From: Diogma glabrata
Taxonomy: Eukaryota > Arthropoda > Insecta > Diptera > Cylindrotomidae
Length of the DNA stretch: 64,000 bases
Direction of reading: 5' to 3'
Assembly: GCA_963693315.1 (NCBI GenBank)
Contig: OY856188.1
Location: forward strand, 100,228,915 to 100,292,914
In this document: positions 1 through 12,932 of the stretch, in pieces
Layout of the letters: every line of letters starts with the position of its first letter
Numbering within the stretch: the first letter of the stretch is position 1
Position numbers and translations under genes: made by a program
The notes under the pieces: model-generated
The model's database searches: none
Seen by the model: the letters and a program-made list of their open reading frames with translations, nothing else
Told to the model about the DNA's origin: nothing

Positions 1-725
1 AGATACTGAATTATTGAAAAACATATTAATTATAACGTAATTTAGTTAATAAAAACCGCAATTTATTTAGAATTATATATTTATCAATAATTTATAAACT
101 TTATACAGAATGTTTTGAATCGGGACTACAGGTTGACCTCGAATGATACTCTAAATAGTTAAATGCTGCGCGCGCTCTGCCATCTATCTCAAAAATGGTT
201 CAATTTATAAAAAAATGTTTAAACAAAAGTTGTAGAGAATTTAATCCTCTACAATATTTATAATATACAAATAGCATAAAGCCCATAGGAAACGAGATAT
301 TTGCAATAAATGTGTAAATATCGATTTTTTGACCTTTGACCTTGGAATATCTGTAGTCGCGGACACCCTACGATAGGTAGGTTTTGAGACAAGAATTAGG
401 GTGCCAAAATAAAGGTTTACAAAAGTTTATAGCTGACTATCTCTCATTCCGAGATTCTTGCTCTTATTTGACTAATATTCCTGGACTATATAATTACAAT
501 TGTTATGGTCTAATCAATTAGTACATTCAGCTTTTGCTATATATTATAGTAGTAAAAACACTGAATAAAATATACCCTATTAAAATTAATTTTAAAGATT
601 TACTTTAAAGATTACTAAATTTTTTTTTAATTACTTGTTTTACTTATGATGTATTTTCTGTAAATTAATTTGGTTGACTTATTTTTAGGTAAAATTATAT
701 AACTAAAAACTCTTAAATAAATAAA
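1..725. other. No gene seen
   Basis: AT-rich sequence with no recognisable coding region, RNA gene or repeat shared with the rest of the window. A slightly GC-richer patch near 120-185 and another near 345-400 do not match anything I recognise. Confidence 0.5.
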
Positions 726-862
726 AATAGCACATTATGATGAAAAGACGTAAAGCTAAGGTTTCTGGCCGTACGTGGAGTTAGCAAATCGAGGGACCAG
801 CTGAGATTTGCACCCACATTAAGTCCAGAATGGCTTACGTCCGTGCCACATATACTACTTTT
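726..862 (-). repeat. Palindromic cassette, subtype E (copy 1)
   Basis: About 137 bp, G+C-richer than its surroundings, in reverse orientation to the copies at 14.9 and 27.8 kb. Read on the minus strand it starts near AAGTAGTATATG and ends near ATAATGTGCTATTT. Its arms are imperfectly complementary (GGACGTAAG...TTGGAC-type motifs against their reverse complement). The interior blocks GGGTGCAAATCTC and CTTTACGTC are shared with the other two E copies. It directly abuts repeat R at TTTTATTCGCC. No coding capacity is seen. A MITE-like non-autonomous element is the simplest reading. Confidence 0.6.
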
Positions 863-1232
863 TATTCGCCGCAAGCAATATATTTAAAAAAATTGTTTAA
901 TCTAAATCAAAATTAAAAATTCTATAAGTTTGGAAATAAAAATATGTTGTACAAGTAACCTTTGACCAAAATATTTGTTATTTTTGTTTTTTCAAACAAA
1001 TCGGATAACTATGACAACAAAGAATAACAAATATTTTAATTGGACTATGAAATTTTGATTTCAAAGGTTGCTTTGATAAAAATTTCTATTTTTTTATAGA
1101 ATTTAAACAAATACAAATGTTTTTTGCTTTTTTGGACGTTATTATGACAACAAAATAATATGGTTAAAAGTGACACTTTAAGACCGCAAATCACAGTAAT
1201 AAAGTAACACTTTAATATATCGGCGAATAAAA
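863..1232 (-). repeat. Repeat R (copy a)
   Basis: A ~360-bp repeat bounded by TTTATTCGCCG on the left and CGGCGAATAAAA on the right, so its ends are short inverted repeats. The interior carries recurring blocks such as CTATGACAACAAA, TTTTTTGGACGT and AAAGTAACACTTTAA. These recur at 11.3-11.7, 13.1-13.8 and 27.5-27.8 kb. It is non-coding and probably a MITE-like element. Confidence 0.6.
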
Positions 1233-4200
1233 AAATTTAAAAAAAAACTTTTTGAAAAACGGACTAAAAAGTAATAAATTACTTTTGCATTGACACAATG
1301 TTATGTTGCAAAAAACAGACTTTATGCCTTTTATAATTATATTTTCTTTACAATTGTAAGAAGAAAAAGAATATTTAATTGGTATTTAACACATCTTAGC
1401 ACAGAAACATTAGATTTTTGAGTATTAGTGTTTATGATAGATAAACAGTTTTCCGTTCCCATTTGTTACATAAAATAAAAGTGGTTGGCGCATTCAGTAT
1501 AGAAAGGGAATAAAAGTTTGTTAGTGTCTTGTTAGAGATTAATATTAGCATACATTTGTTGCGTTGTGTTTAATTTATCCAAAACTAATCAGTTTCCTTG
1601 ACACTAAGGATCGTTAATTTTGCAAAAAGCAATCCGTAAATCCGACATATCCTTGTCATCAACCGAAACAAAATCGTTGAACATATTCAAGACAATAAAA
1701 AGTGCATTCCCTGCCCAAGATTTCAAAATTAATTTTCGAAAACATATAAATTACTTGAAGCGTTTTTTTGAAAAATCGATATTTCGAAAATATTACTGAA
1801 TGACCAACGTACATATATACAACCTTTTAGTTATCAATCATAACACAAAAAAATACTTAAACTTATTCCACGAAAAAGAAAATTTAAGTTGTAATTCCAT
1901 CTTCTATCTATGCTTTAGCAACCACCGGTGATATATTTAATTTTTTTGAATAAATACCAAGTGTCGAAAATGCCAAACATCAATAATCACTAAATAAAAT
2001 ATTCATTCATTCTTTTCTTAAATATAAATTCGTTAACATTACTCAAAATAAAGTAATAATTCATGTCCAAGAAACAAAGAATATCAATCATAATCATTAA
2101 TTTTGTTAACTGACAAATGAGTTGAAAAGAAAATATGCTTCCCAGTTATTCGTAAAGTTAAATCGATTATGATTTTTGTTTTACCGTAGATAGATCATAA
2201 GATTGAGTTGAGACTGAATGCTGGATTCTTTTATAATATTATAATTTTTGATATTTCTCTGAAATTGACTATTTTTTTGAATTAATCACTGAAGTTATCT
2301 TCTTCAAAAATTTTAGCACAACCACTTCCGGTAATAAAATCAACAGTTTCAGTCGTATGTCCCACTTTAAAATAATATGGTATATATGTATAATTATAAT
2401 CTTATTCAACTCCACCTATAAGATTAAATTGAGTTATGATGTCTAAAACCTAAGCTGTCAAATAGCAAAACAATAAATCTTTTGCAACTTATATATTTTG
2501 TTTTGTTTTCGTCTATTCTGATAAAATTAATAATTTTTTCCATTTAATTTTTTATATTTGTATTTGTTATTGTTCTGTAAAAATCTAATTTTTACCTTTT
2601 AACAATAATCATTCATTTTTAATTATACGAGTACAAAAGCTCCACAAACCTATTGTTATTTGTGAAATCAAATTCAAACCAATTGACACGTTATTAGGGA
2701 TAAGCAAGTTTTTGACAATAAAAGCAAACGTTTTAAAAATACTAAAACCACAATTCAATCACAACAACAACAGCAAAAAAAATTGTTTATTTTTTTTTAA
2801 TGAATGGAAATGAAATTTAATGAATGAAAAAATAAAATAAAAGTGTACAAAACTAATCTCTGATCATTAATAATAATCATTTGTGTTAGTTAAGCTTGAA
2901 TATCATATATTACTATCAAAGAGTTTAAAGAGTTGTGACGTTGAAGATGCGTTGGCGAGCATTTGATGTTTTTGTTTTTATTTAATAAAAATAATACAAA
3001 GAAAACGAAAAAAAAAAAAAAATTATTATTGGCCACGCGCTCCGTATATCCAAATAAAGAGTTAAACATCCCAAACAATTTCTTATTTTGGTTATTTTTT
3101 ATGTTTTGTTGTTGGATTTATTTATAAGCTAAAAACTTGTTTTATAATTCTTTTAATATTTTTTATTCTCTTTAGTATTTTTTATTTTATTATTATTAAT
3201 GTTATGTTATAATACTTGTACATAGACGATTTTATATTTGCATATTTGTATCTTATGAAAATACGAGAAAAAAAACACTAACACGAGCACGAAATAAGAG
3301 TTATAATTTTGTAAGAATATTTATTAACATTTAATAGGATAAATTTGTAATATAGTTAATGTACAACATCCGTATGCTATTTCTCAATCAAATTGTGAGA
3401 CGAACGTACACTCCTTTGAAAAAATTCTCATGTAAAGAACAAAACAAAATTCAATTTTTATGGACAAATTATTATTCCACATCTCCATTTTGGGTGATCT
3501 GATCCGCTGGCAAAAACAATTAAATTCAAGTATGAGAAATCGAAAATACGTATTTATATGTTAGTGATATAAAATTAATGTGTTTAGTTGAATTTGCAAT
3601 TTCATACTTCATACTTCATTTCTCTATCCCTATTTAATACTAAATTCTGGTCTGTACTTTTCAAGTCCGTGGTAGATTGAAAACAATAACTGCTTGGAAA
3701 CCTTTTTAGTTTCATTGTTTATATTAAAGTTGTCCTGAACTTAAATTATCTCATAGCGTCTCAGCTGATTTGTAAAAATTGTTGTTGTTTTTGACCTTAA
3801 ACTTAATCAATTGCTTTTTGAATTTGAAAGTCATAAATCATAAATTATATGTTATCCACCTATCAACATTATATGTTCAATTTTAATCAATTAGCAAACC
3901 ATATGTGTATGGGTGTTATTTGAAAAACATTTTAACTTAATTGAACCCACGAGGCAGAATGACACTTTTCTTTTTTATGTTCTACATTTTTATGCTATAC
4001 GGCACTTCCAAAACAACTTTTTAAATCTGGACATAAATGGATTTATTGTATCCAATTACAAATCTATTAGTCAACGTTAAAATAATTAATCATGAAAATA
4101 TTTACCTCATCGTTTATAATAAATTACAAATATACTACTTATGTGCCAATTAATTTTATCTCACATAAACTTAAAAAAAACACCAGAGGCTGTAAAAAAA

Positions 4201-5589
4201 AAATATGTATTAAACAATGATAGTGATCAAGTCAACAGTTCGATGAAAAAAAATTTAATATCAATAATTGTTAAATCTGTCAACAGATAGTTAGAACATA
4301 CAAACCTTTACGTTTGTTTGAAAATTGAAAATCGTATATATGACAACATTATTCAAAAACGTTCTCTTCACTGCAATCAACTGTGTCGAACTTTTTCATT
4401 TCAATTATTCACGTTTCCAAATAAGTTAAGTAAAATCGGCAGACGTTTCTTGGTATAGAGATATTAAAAGTCATTGCGGTTAAAAAATGATTTTTTTGTT
4501 GGTGTATTTATTCAAGGTAAAAATGAATTAATTTAATTAAATTAAATGAAGAAAATATTTACAAAAAAATAAATAAAACCACATGAACTTATTAATTATA
4601 ATTTATTTCTTATATATTCAATTTAAAACTTTAATTAATAAAAGTTAAATGATCAGCTAGATGCCATTAGCTTGTTTGACATATGATGTCACAATCACGT
4701 GCAACAGAACTCGTAAACATGATAAAATCATATCTTCAGGCTTATAAAAATTATTTTTGTTAAAATAATTTTTATGGTATAATATAACTAATTGGCGTTT
4801 AAGATTATTGCTGTTCTAAAGGCTTTCGTCATATCTAAATATTTATTATATTATTTATTAGTCAATTGTAAAGATGTGTGCAATAAGCAAATTACTTTAT
4901 TAACTTATTTGTTCAAAATTACCTTTTGCACTTTTAACAGCAAAAGAAAACTGGTAATATTAACCATACCACTATTTTCGACTATGATCGACATTATCGT
5001 TCATAGTTGATAATACGAAGTTTTGCTTGAATATTAAGAGCTAAGCGAAACCTTTTAATTAAATAATTTAATTAATTAATTCCCTTATTTAATTAATTAA
5101 TTAATTTGTAAAGCACCGTGTAAGTAGATCACCAGTAATTAATTATACGGCATTAAATAGTACCCATCAAAATTCTCCATTGATTTTATATTCAATTCTA
5201 AAAATGGTTCGATGAATTCACAACTGATGCCAGTTAATTTTATTTTACCAAACAATTTGTAAATTTAACAGACTTGTTTTTTGAACAAAAATACAGTATG
5301 AACAAAAACAAAAATTTACTGTTAAAATTTAATATAAACAATTAATTTAAATATCACTAAACCGACATAAAAACGGCGAACATAAATAGTTATTCAAAGT
5401 GCCTGTTTGTTTTTATTGTTTGTTTGCATTACCTTTGCTAAAAAAAATTCTTTCGAACATATTTGAGATGCAAATAAATTTACACTCATCAGATTTATAT
5501 CACGAAACAATTATTTCATAAAATAAATGCATCCTGCCATTTTAGAAAATGTAGACAATTTTTTTTATCAATTTTCCTATTCTCTTCTT
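1233..5589. other. No gene seen
   Basis: About 4.3 kb of AT-rich DNA without a believable ORF, RNA gene or obvious repeat. A run of TTAATTAA-type self-complementary sequence lies at about 5060-5107. This could be intron or intergenic DNA. Confidence 0.4.
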
Positions 5590-5765
5590 CTATACTACTT
5601 TTTTTGCGGCGTTCATGCTCCATCTAGGATCGTTTTCCAGCATAATCAGCTTTAAATATTCACCAAGATCATTCGCAACAGCGACATAATACCATTTTTT
5701 TAAGGTCATTTATTACGTTCGTCTCCCATTGCAATCGTGGTATACCTCATGGTCGCCCACTCCTT
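5590..5765 (-). pseudogene. Possible remnant of a LINE C-terminus
   Basis: Read on the minus strand, one frame gives GRP-stop-GIPRLQWETNVINDLKKM. This resembles the GRPrlRW...V..DL..L motif found near the C-terminus of reverse transcriptases of some insect non-LTR elements. It holds an in-frame TGA and fades beyond this motif, so it is either a very old fragment or a chance match. There is no supporting poly-A tail or target duplication. Confidence 0.25.
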
Positions 5766-6616
5766 GTGGTACTAATGTACATTTTTTTCACGTCCAGGTA
5801 AACTTCCGTTTTGTTGTTCGGATCTATTATTATTTTTCTGATTTTCAAATTTAACAAAGTTTTTTTGCCGTGGTTAAGGTGTTAAACTCAGGCCCAACTC
5901 AAATGTTCATGAATGGGTCCATTTTGATATTAAGGTTATCAGAAGAACCTTTTTACACGTTTAAACAACGAGCCGCTTGTTTCACGACAGACGCCAGCTT
6001 CAAACCGATCCTAACATAGAGAACAGACGCTTAGTCGCAATGGTTTTAAGGCGCCAATTCGCCATTATGTAACATCATTGAATAAACAGATTTTGCTCTG
6101 CCTGTCTCCAATACACTAACCCAATTCTGTCAGAATTACCCAGGCACGGTGTGGACGTCAAATTTCGGATTTCGCTACCCAATTCTATATTATTATTATC
6201 ATAAAATAAATTTCGTTTCGGCTCGTTTTTATTATTCGTAAAATATGCGACTGACATTTGATGGCATATATATGCTAAGGCGTTTTACGACATGTGCACG
6301 GTATGGTGCATATCATGTGCATGACATGTGTTATGTACAATTTTGAGCGTGGGGATTTTGAATCATGCACAATTAATGCACATTTCATGCATTTTTTCAA
6401 AATTGTTCTTTGAGGCTTTTTATTAAGTTTTTAAATGACAATGAGTAAGAAAAATTGTAAGTAACATCGTGTTTAATTCTTGAAAAATTGATATTATATT
6501 ATCTATTTAACAGATAATAAACGCAAGAGATTTCAATTTTAGTCCAAGATAATAAAAGTTTATTGGTGGAGCTTGTGTATAATTAGAAAAAGAAATAATT
6601 AAAAACAAAATTAATA

Positions 6617-6847
6617 ATGTTTGGTTGGTCGAAAAAATTAGGCATGGGGAAATGGACGCAAAAGGGAATCACCCTGAAAATGGCGTATGAAAATATGCGG
6701 CACGATGCTATGAAAGAAATTGCTGCTGATAAGGTATTTTTTGAAAAATGTTTGTTACGACCAGAATCCAGAGAAGCGAAGAGAAGAGAAAAAATTGTCG
6801 TAATTTATAATAACATTATTAATATAGGGTTTAATATTTCATGTTGA
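6617..6847 (+). CDS. Small hypothetical protein (unrecognised)
   Basis: A 76-codon ORF with a real ATG. Its composition is unlike the random A+T-rich ORFs around it: it opens MFGWSKKLGMGKWTQKG and is rich in Lys, Glu, Arg and Met with a helical, charged middle (LRPESREAKRREK). The tail after about residue 62 (NNIINIGFNISC) looks non-coding. AAG|GTATTT at about 6732 could be a splice donor, in which case this is a first exon. I do not recognise the family and see no neighbouring exons. It may equally be a chance ORF or a fossil piece of a mobile element. Confidence 0.3.
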   Translation: MFGWSKKLGMGKWTQKGITLKMAYENMRHDAMKEIAADKVFFEKCLLRPESREAKRREKIVVIYNNIINIGFNISC

Positions 6848-7950
6848 TTAATATGTAGTATTTTTTCCTGTTTGTTGATATTGAGAATTTTGGGATTTTT
6901 CTCTTTGCATGATTTTTCGTTGTTGAAGACCTGTTTTGCCTCTTTTTGAATACATGGCAAATTTCTTGTTTGGTTACAATTCGTTTGAAAAGGTGAAAGA
7001 AAAAAAAACTAAAATACGGGATGAATAACAATCTTCTTATATAATCACGTTTTGAACAAAAATTAATATATTTTTGGCTTTTAAAAATATTCCATTTGTG
7101 GTGTTGAAAATAATATAAAGATATCAAGTGCAAATAAACTTAATTTTTTATAAAAGTAATGTGCTTATCGTACAAATTTGTATCTTTTTACTGGTTGGTC
7201 ACCAATTGTTAATTAGAATTTAATTAAACTAAAAACTTTGTGACTATAGCAAAAAATTATTTTTTTATGAAATATGAAAAATATATGAATTTATAAAAGA
7301 AAAAAATAGTTGATATTGAATCAAAATTAACCTAAAATTTTAATTTTGGCTATACGGTTGGATGGAATGTTATGTCAAAAAGAATAATAGTAATAGAAAA
7401 AAACAATTAAAAATGGTTTAATTACGGGCTATCGATCGAATTGCTCAAGGCAATTTGAAATATTAATTAATTGAAAATTCTAATCTATCAAGTTGTGGTA
7501 TTTGCTGTATTATCTCAAATGTATTCACAAGTTCAACTTATTGATGATTGGAAATGAATAGCGACTTATCCGGCTTATATTATTGAACTATTGAATATGA
7601 TTGTTGTTAATTTTGCTCTACAATTTTGAAGAAGCTCTAGATGTTTTTACGCATTCGATTATTTGAACAATTCGACTTTCAAACAATGTTTTTGGTAATT
7701 TCAAAACTATTAACCATAGTTAATCGAATGAAATCGACACTATTTTACATGAAAATTAATCTACTTGCAATAAAAAATAAAAATTTCTCAAATTTAACTG
7801 AAAAATCGATTAAGAAAAACTTATCTTTTGGTTTTTTGCATTTTTATTAATAATTGTCCATACAAACAATACATTTTTCTCATTCCATTTTAATGTTGAT
7901 ATTTCAACAAAGAAAATGAGCATTGAGAAAGTTAAAATATTGAAAACTAC
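6848..7950. other. No gene seen
   Basis: AT-rich sequence without supported features. The short ORFs here are dominated by Phe, Ile, Asn and Lys, as expected by chance. Confidence 0.4.
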
Positions 7951-8064
7951 GCTGGCTAGCGTTGGCTAGCTTTTTCGATTGAAAATTATGTTAGCTAGCT
8001 AGCTATCTTGTTAGCTAGCTTTTTTGATTGAAAAGTTGGCTAGCTTTTTCGATTGAAAATTATG
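7951..8064 (+). repeat. GCTAGC-rich minisatellite
   Basis: Three imperfect units of the form GTTGGCTAGCTTTTTCGATT followed by GAAAATTATG. Extra GCTAGC copies expand the middle unit. GCTAGC is itself palindromic, so the tract can fold on itself. Confidence 0.7.
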
Positions 8065-8714
8065 CTTTTTTTTTAAATTTAAGTTCGTACAAAATCGAAA
8101 AATAAATATTTTGCTTTTAAAAAATTACAGCTGATTTAACACACAAGATATTACGTATTCACCAAGTTTCATAAAAAAATTTTTTTTGCCGTAAATAAAA
8201 GTAAAAAATGAAAAAAACGGTATATCTAGCGTTTTTCTCCATAATTGGAGATTATGCTAAAAAATGATCGATTCAAAAGTTTTAGATTTTTTAAATATCT
8301 ACAACGTTCACATTAGTTTTTCTTATAGGATGCATATTACAGCCACAAATCGTATAAAACCAACCTCAAACCCTCATCAAAACGTATATTTATTTAACCC
8401 CTCCCCCTTTCCGGAACTTTTACCGAGTTCAGTTGATTTTCCTTAATTTACTTATAAGTTACCCTAAATTTTCCGACTATCCAAATAATGCATAGAATTT
8501 TTCATGAATTCGGGTGTTTAGTATCGTTTTGGCCCTGGTCTAGGATAACATTTCGCACAAAGAGTTTGGTTTTGATTATTATTGACCAATTTCATGATTT
8601 TCTTTGACCCTCCAAGCTTAACATAGTACGTATTACTTTAGAGAACGCCTAAAGAACGTTTGTTACGTGGCACAATTGTGCCAAAATGACACAGTAAAAA
8701 TTCTTAAAATTCCA

Positions 8715-10820
8715 CCAAAGTATTGAATTCATGAACCAAAAAAGAAATTCCGTCATTACCTACGAAATCTTAAAAATCGCTGGAGGGATTTCAAAAATTT
8801 CTAAAAACAGGTATACTCAATGGGCAGGTCCGAAAGGAGGATGTGTTTGATAACTGTACCGGAAGTGTGTCAAAAAAATCATTAAGTGTGTCAAAAATAG
8901 CAAATTTTCAAACTTTTATTTTCAGTGATAATGAGTAGTAAATTTGAATCTGGAAGAATCTGGATGATTGACATCCGTATATAAGATCATGACCTTGATT
9001 ATTGTTTTAGAAGTATGTCAAAAAAAAATCGTTAAGTATGTCAAAAGATTGATTTTCATATATTTTGTTTCCCAAATTTTTTTGAGAAACATATTATGGG
9101 AAACATTTCTTCGGTTTTCGACTAGAAATATATAAAACATGAAACTAATTATTTGGATGACATGAAATGTAATTGAATATTGAAGACACATGAAGTGTGT
9201 ATGACACATAAAATGTGTCAAAAAATCGTTAAGTGTGTCAAAACAAGAAAATTTACAATCGTTTTGTTTAAAAAATGTTCATTTCAAGAGAAAATGAGTA
9301 GTAACATGGACTGTGAAGAAATCTTGATGTTAGATTATTGCATTATAAGTTTGTCAAAAAATTATTGTCAAATGTGTCAAAAAAAATTATTTTATTTATT
9401 TTTTTACCAAATTTTTTGGAAAAAATAAAATTAATTATTTGTATGACATGAAATTTTATTATTATTATAGAGAATTATGGTATTATAAGTTTGTTAAAAA
9501 AATAATGTCAAGTGTGTCAAAAGAATGATTTTCATTTATTTTTTTAGAAAAAAAAAAATTAGTTAAATGTATGAAATGAAATGTAATGAACCTGAAATTA
9601 TTATTATTAGGAATTTTATTGCATTATAAGTTTGTCAAAAAAATATTGTAACGTGTGTCAAAAAATGATCATTTATTTTTTTTCCAATTTTTTGGGGGAA
9701 AAATTTAGTTGTTTGTATGATGTAAATGTAATTGAACATGAAATCGGACATGGACATTTTTGAATTTGTTAAGTTTTTGAAAAATTTCTGGAATTTTGAA
9801 AAATGTTTGTACTCTGGGTTTTGTAAGAATGTTTGCAATATAGAATTTTGGAAAAAGTTTTTGTTTTGAGTTTTTATAATTTTTGCAATATTTTTAGGAT
9901 TTTTAAAAAAAAACAATTTTTGAATTTGTGAATTTTATATATATATTTTTAGAACTTGGAAAAAACTTTCAATTTTTGATTTTGTAAGAATTTTTGGAAT
10001 GTGCTGTCGATTATTGTTTTTAGCATCTCTCACAATTTTAAGTTAAATTAAAAACAATTACAAGCAATAATTTCCAAATATTTCTGGGATTGTTTTTAAT
10101 TTTAATTTTACTTATAATTGTGAGAGAAGCTAAAAACAATAATCGACAGTACACTGTATTCAGTTAGATCAGATTTGTGATAAATAAAAATATCATAAAC
10201 GCCTATCACCAAGTAATTTTTGCAATTATTTTAGAATTTTGGAAAAAGTTTGAATGTTTGAATTTTTTTGGAATACATATTATTAGAATTTAGAAAAAGT
10301 TTAAATATTTGATTTTATTCTAATTTTTGGATTATTTTTGAAATTTTGAAAAAAGTTTCAATCTTTGATATTTTTATAATTTTTGCAATATTTTTAGAAT
10401 TTTTGAAAAAAGTTTGTTTGAAAAATGTTTGATTTTATTTAATTTTTACAATATTTTTGGAATGTTGAAAGAAATATGAATTTGTGTTTTTGTAATATTT
10501 TCTCGAAACGCTAAATGGTGAGGTTTTTGAGTAGATTGCTGAGTGTATCATCTTTTCACTAAATTATGTTAATTTATGATCTGTTATAATTTTCCGGAGG
10601 CGAATTGATGTTTCGTATTAGTTTTGTAATAAATTTCTAAACAGAGATAAAATACTTGTACTTTGACAAAGGTATTTGATATATTTTTTGTGCGTTATAC
10701 ATCGCTGCCGATAACTAAAAACAATGTCCTCATAAAAGTTTTATGCCGAAAACTATATCAAAATGCTTAACCAAAACCGAAGTTGATATCTCAGAGCTTA
10801 AGATTCAGCCCCTCCATATT
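8715..10820 (+). repeat. One-armed copy of the foldback family
   Basis: Matches the left arm of the 34.35-38.31 kb foldback element block by block. It has the CCAAAGTATTGAATTCATGA end region (outer tip eroded), TCATTACCTACG, and CGGAAGTGTGTCAAAAAAATC. Then come ~137-bp units starting AAGTTTGTCAAAAAA (about 9349, 9488, 9625), then ~60-bp TTTTTGCAATATTTTTAGAA units, ending with TCAGCCCCTCCATATTTT. No matching right arm follows. A MITE-like insert interrupts it at about 9998-10213. No coding region is seen. Confidence 0.65.
9998..10213. mobile_element. MITE-like insert with ~58-bp inverted repeats
   Basis: Starts with TGTGCTGTCGATTATTG. The complementary arm ends ...AATCGACAGTACA, and both arms contain GTTTTTAGC[A/T]TCTCTCACAATT in opposite orientation. 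The inverted repeat covers about 10001-10155, and a further ~58 bp to 10213 also lack a counterpart in other foldback arms. Non-coding. Confidence 0.65.
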
Positions 10821-11329
10821 TTGTTAATTGGTTTGTGTGTTGAACTTTCATCTCAGCCACCGTCGTTCAATTTTGCTTGTGTTTTGTCAAAATTTGAATT
10901 TTTAAATTTTAAAGGCCCATATAAATATGTTTTTAAATTTTTTATTATTATTTATTATTTTCTGTTATTAGCAGTTGCCCGTCCAAATGAAGATTAAGAG
11001 TCCTATGCAGATGATTGGACGGTTCGACCGATTTGATTCAAGTGGAAGTAAAATCAAATAGTGTATTCATCTCGATCCGTTAAAATTAAGTAGGAACAAA
11101 TCGGATAGTGTGTATTGTTGTCGGACGGTTTAAGTTTTAATGGTATTAGAAATTTTAGAGAATGAGGAACAAAAAGTAAAAACAATGTAACGACAAAGTA
11201 TTCCGAGTTTAGCTTTAAAAACAAGAATATTCGAATATAAAGAAATTCTCTAATCATTTGCTAATTTGTTATCGGTTCAGGCCTTTAAATTAAAATAATT
11301 CATTTCAAAAACATAAAACATTTATGTAA
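10821..11329. other. No gene seen
   Basis: AT-rich spacer between the foldback arm and a partial repeat R. No supported feature. Confidence 0.35.
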
Positions 11330-11714
11330 GCTACAGGTTTATCAACCAATATTAATCAATTTTGTCTACAAACTATAACTATAACTATGACAACAAAAAA
11401 TAACAAACATTTTGATTTTGTTATGAAATTTTAAATTATGCATTGCATAACTAGGACAACAAAAAATTACAAATATTTTGATTGGGTTATGAAATTTTGA
11501 ATTGAAAAGTGGCTTTGATAAAAAATTTTATTGATACAAAATACAAATTTAAAATGTGAAGTGGAGTTTTTTTCTGAGAAGCTTCCAAACCATACCTTTG
11601 AATTGAAAAAAAATCCAATTACTTCCTTACTTACTTGAGTTTAATTGATCTCAAAAATCCCAAACAAATTTGAATGTTTTTTACTTTTTTGGACGTAATT
11701 ATGACCATAACAAA
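11330..11714 (-). repeat. Repeat R (copy e, disrupted)
   Basis: Contains two copies of the CTATGACAACAAA...GTTATGAAATTTT block and the TTTTTTGGACGTAATTATGAC block of repeat R. Between them, about 11558-11610, is a short segment (GAAGTGGAGTTTTTTTCTGA) that also occurs near 34,140-34,200 and may be an older insertion. The LINE at 11,736 inserted near its end. Confidence 0.45.
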
Positions 11715-12604
11715 TCATATTTATAAAAAATTTTAAGTGGCCGACTGGGGTGACCAAAACCTTGTCAATTTCAACTCCACCAAAACACAGCTGTTGATTG
11801 TTTCCAGATTAAAGACCGAGTTCCCCAAAGATATTTTATTTAGTATGTGTGATGAACCAATAGGTGAATGTAAAAACATTCGTTTATTGGGTGTCACAGT
11901 TTCAAATGACCTACTCTGGAACGATCATGTAATGGCGATGGCAAAAAGCGCGTCTAAAAAACTCGGCCTCCTAAATAGATGCAAAAAATTTTTCACTCCA
12001 TACCAATTGCTCCATGTTTATAAGTCCTATATTCGTCCCTGTATGGAGTACTGCTGTCAAGTTTGGGGTGCTGCCTCTGTTTCCATCTTGGCCCTCTTGG
12101 ACTCTGTTCAAAAGCGAGCTATACGAATTGTAGGTGATCGAACTTTGACATCACAACTTGATTCCCTACAACATCGTCGCACTGTTGCTGACCTCGTTGT
12201 TTTTTACAAATATCGTCATCAGCAGTGCTCAGATGAAATCAGCGGCATCATGCCTCAAACTTATTCTTACCCCCGTTCCACTAGGCAATCGGCTGCCGCA
12301 ACCAGTGAAACGGTAAAGATCCCGCGCTGTCATACTGGCAGATCGCAGAGAGACTTCTTTGTCCGAACTGCGTACAAATGGAATAGTTTGCCGGAACACT
12401 TAGTCTCAGGTGGCTTCAACCCACAGATGTTTAAAAAAAGCGTTAATCTACACCTCAGAACGCCAGTTGTTGTGGGACCCAGGTCTAGACCTAGGTCTTA
12501 AAAGGTATTTATGTGTTGTTGTGACACATATTCTAAACCCTATTACACAACACATTTTATTAAAAAAAAAAAAAAAAAATAACTTCATATTTTTGAAAAA
12601 TTTA
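11715..12604 (+). mobile_element. 5'-truncated LINE with target duplication
   Basis: A non-LTR retrotransposon copy, body 11,736-12,579, ending in a poly-A run at about 12,562-12,579. Flanking it are imperfect ~20-bp direct repeats, TCATATTTATAAAAAATTTT at 11,715 and TCATATTTTTGAAAAATTTA at 12,585, which I read as the target duplication. The same target sequence, unfilled, is present in reverse complement near 13,085-13,108. The 5' end is cut off within the reverse transcriptase, as is usual for LINE copies. Its tail (GGTCTTAAAAGGT...CACAACACATTTTATTAAAA) is shared with the elements at 31.2 and 59.6 kb. Confidence 0.8.
11737..12501 (+). pseudogene. LINE reverse transcriptase, C-terminal part
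   Basis: About 254 codons open to the natural stop, starting without an ATG because the 5' end is truncated. The reading begins just after where the RT catalytic YADD box would be: ADWGDQNLVNFNSTKTQ is the typical segment that follows it. LLGVTVSNDLLWNDHV and YKSYIRPCMEYCCQVWG are the RT thumb-like motifs of jockey/CR1-type non-LTR elements, and the end carries WNSLPEHLV. The endonuclease and the catalytic RT core are missing, so it cannot be functional. The frame has no internal stop, which suggests a fairly recent insertion. Confidence 0.8.
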
Positions 12605-12617
12605 AACGTTTGCCGAG

Positions 12618-12730
12618 AAAATAGTGTATTTAGTTCGTATCTAAAGTGTTTTTTGTGTTTCGTCTATAATTTCCAAACTATAGACTCAACACAAAAAGTG
12701 GCACTTGAGCTCCTAATTAAATAATAAAAT
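12618..12730 (-). repeat. Palindromic cassette P8
   Basis: About 113 bp. The left arm is AAATAGTGTATTTAGTT...CTAAAGTG...TTTTTGTGTTTCGTCTATA. The right arm is its imperfect reverse complement, TATAGACTCAACACAAAAAG...GAGCTCCTAATTAAATAATAAAA. It is the inverted sister of the cassette at 12,933. Confidence 0.6.
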
Positions 12731-12932
12731 ATGTTTGTTCTAATTTTTTAATTATTTTACGCACAAATGAATCGTAAAATACATTTACATTCTAGTTTTC
12801 GTGGCGGAAATCTGAACTTTACGCCCGTAAAATAAAAGCCCGTTACTATATAAAAGACCGGTATATTTTTCTAATTTACCGCCCGCAAAATAATTGCCCA
12901 CAAAATAAATAAAATAATCAGAAAATTAGAAC

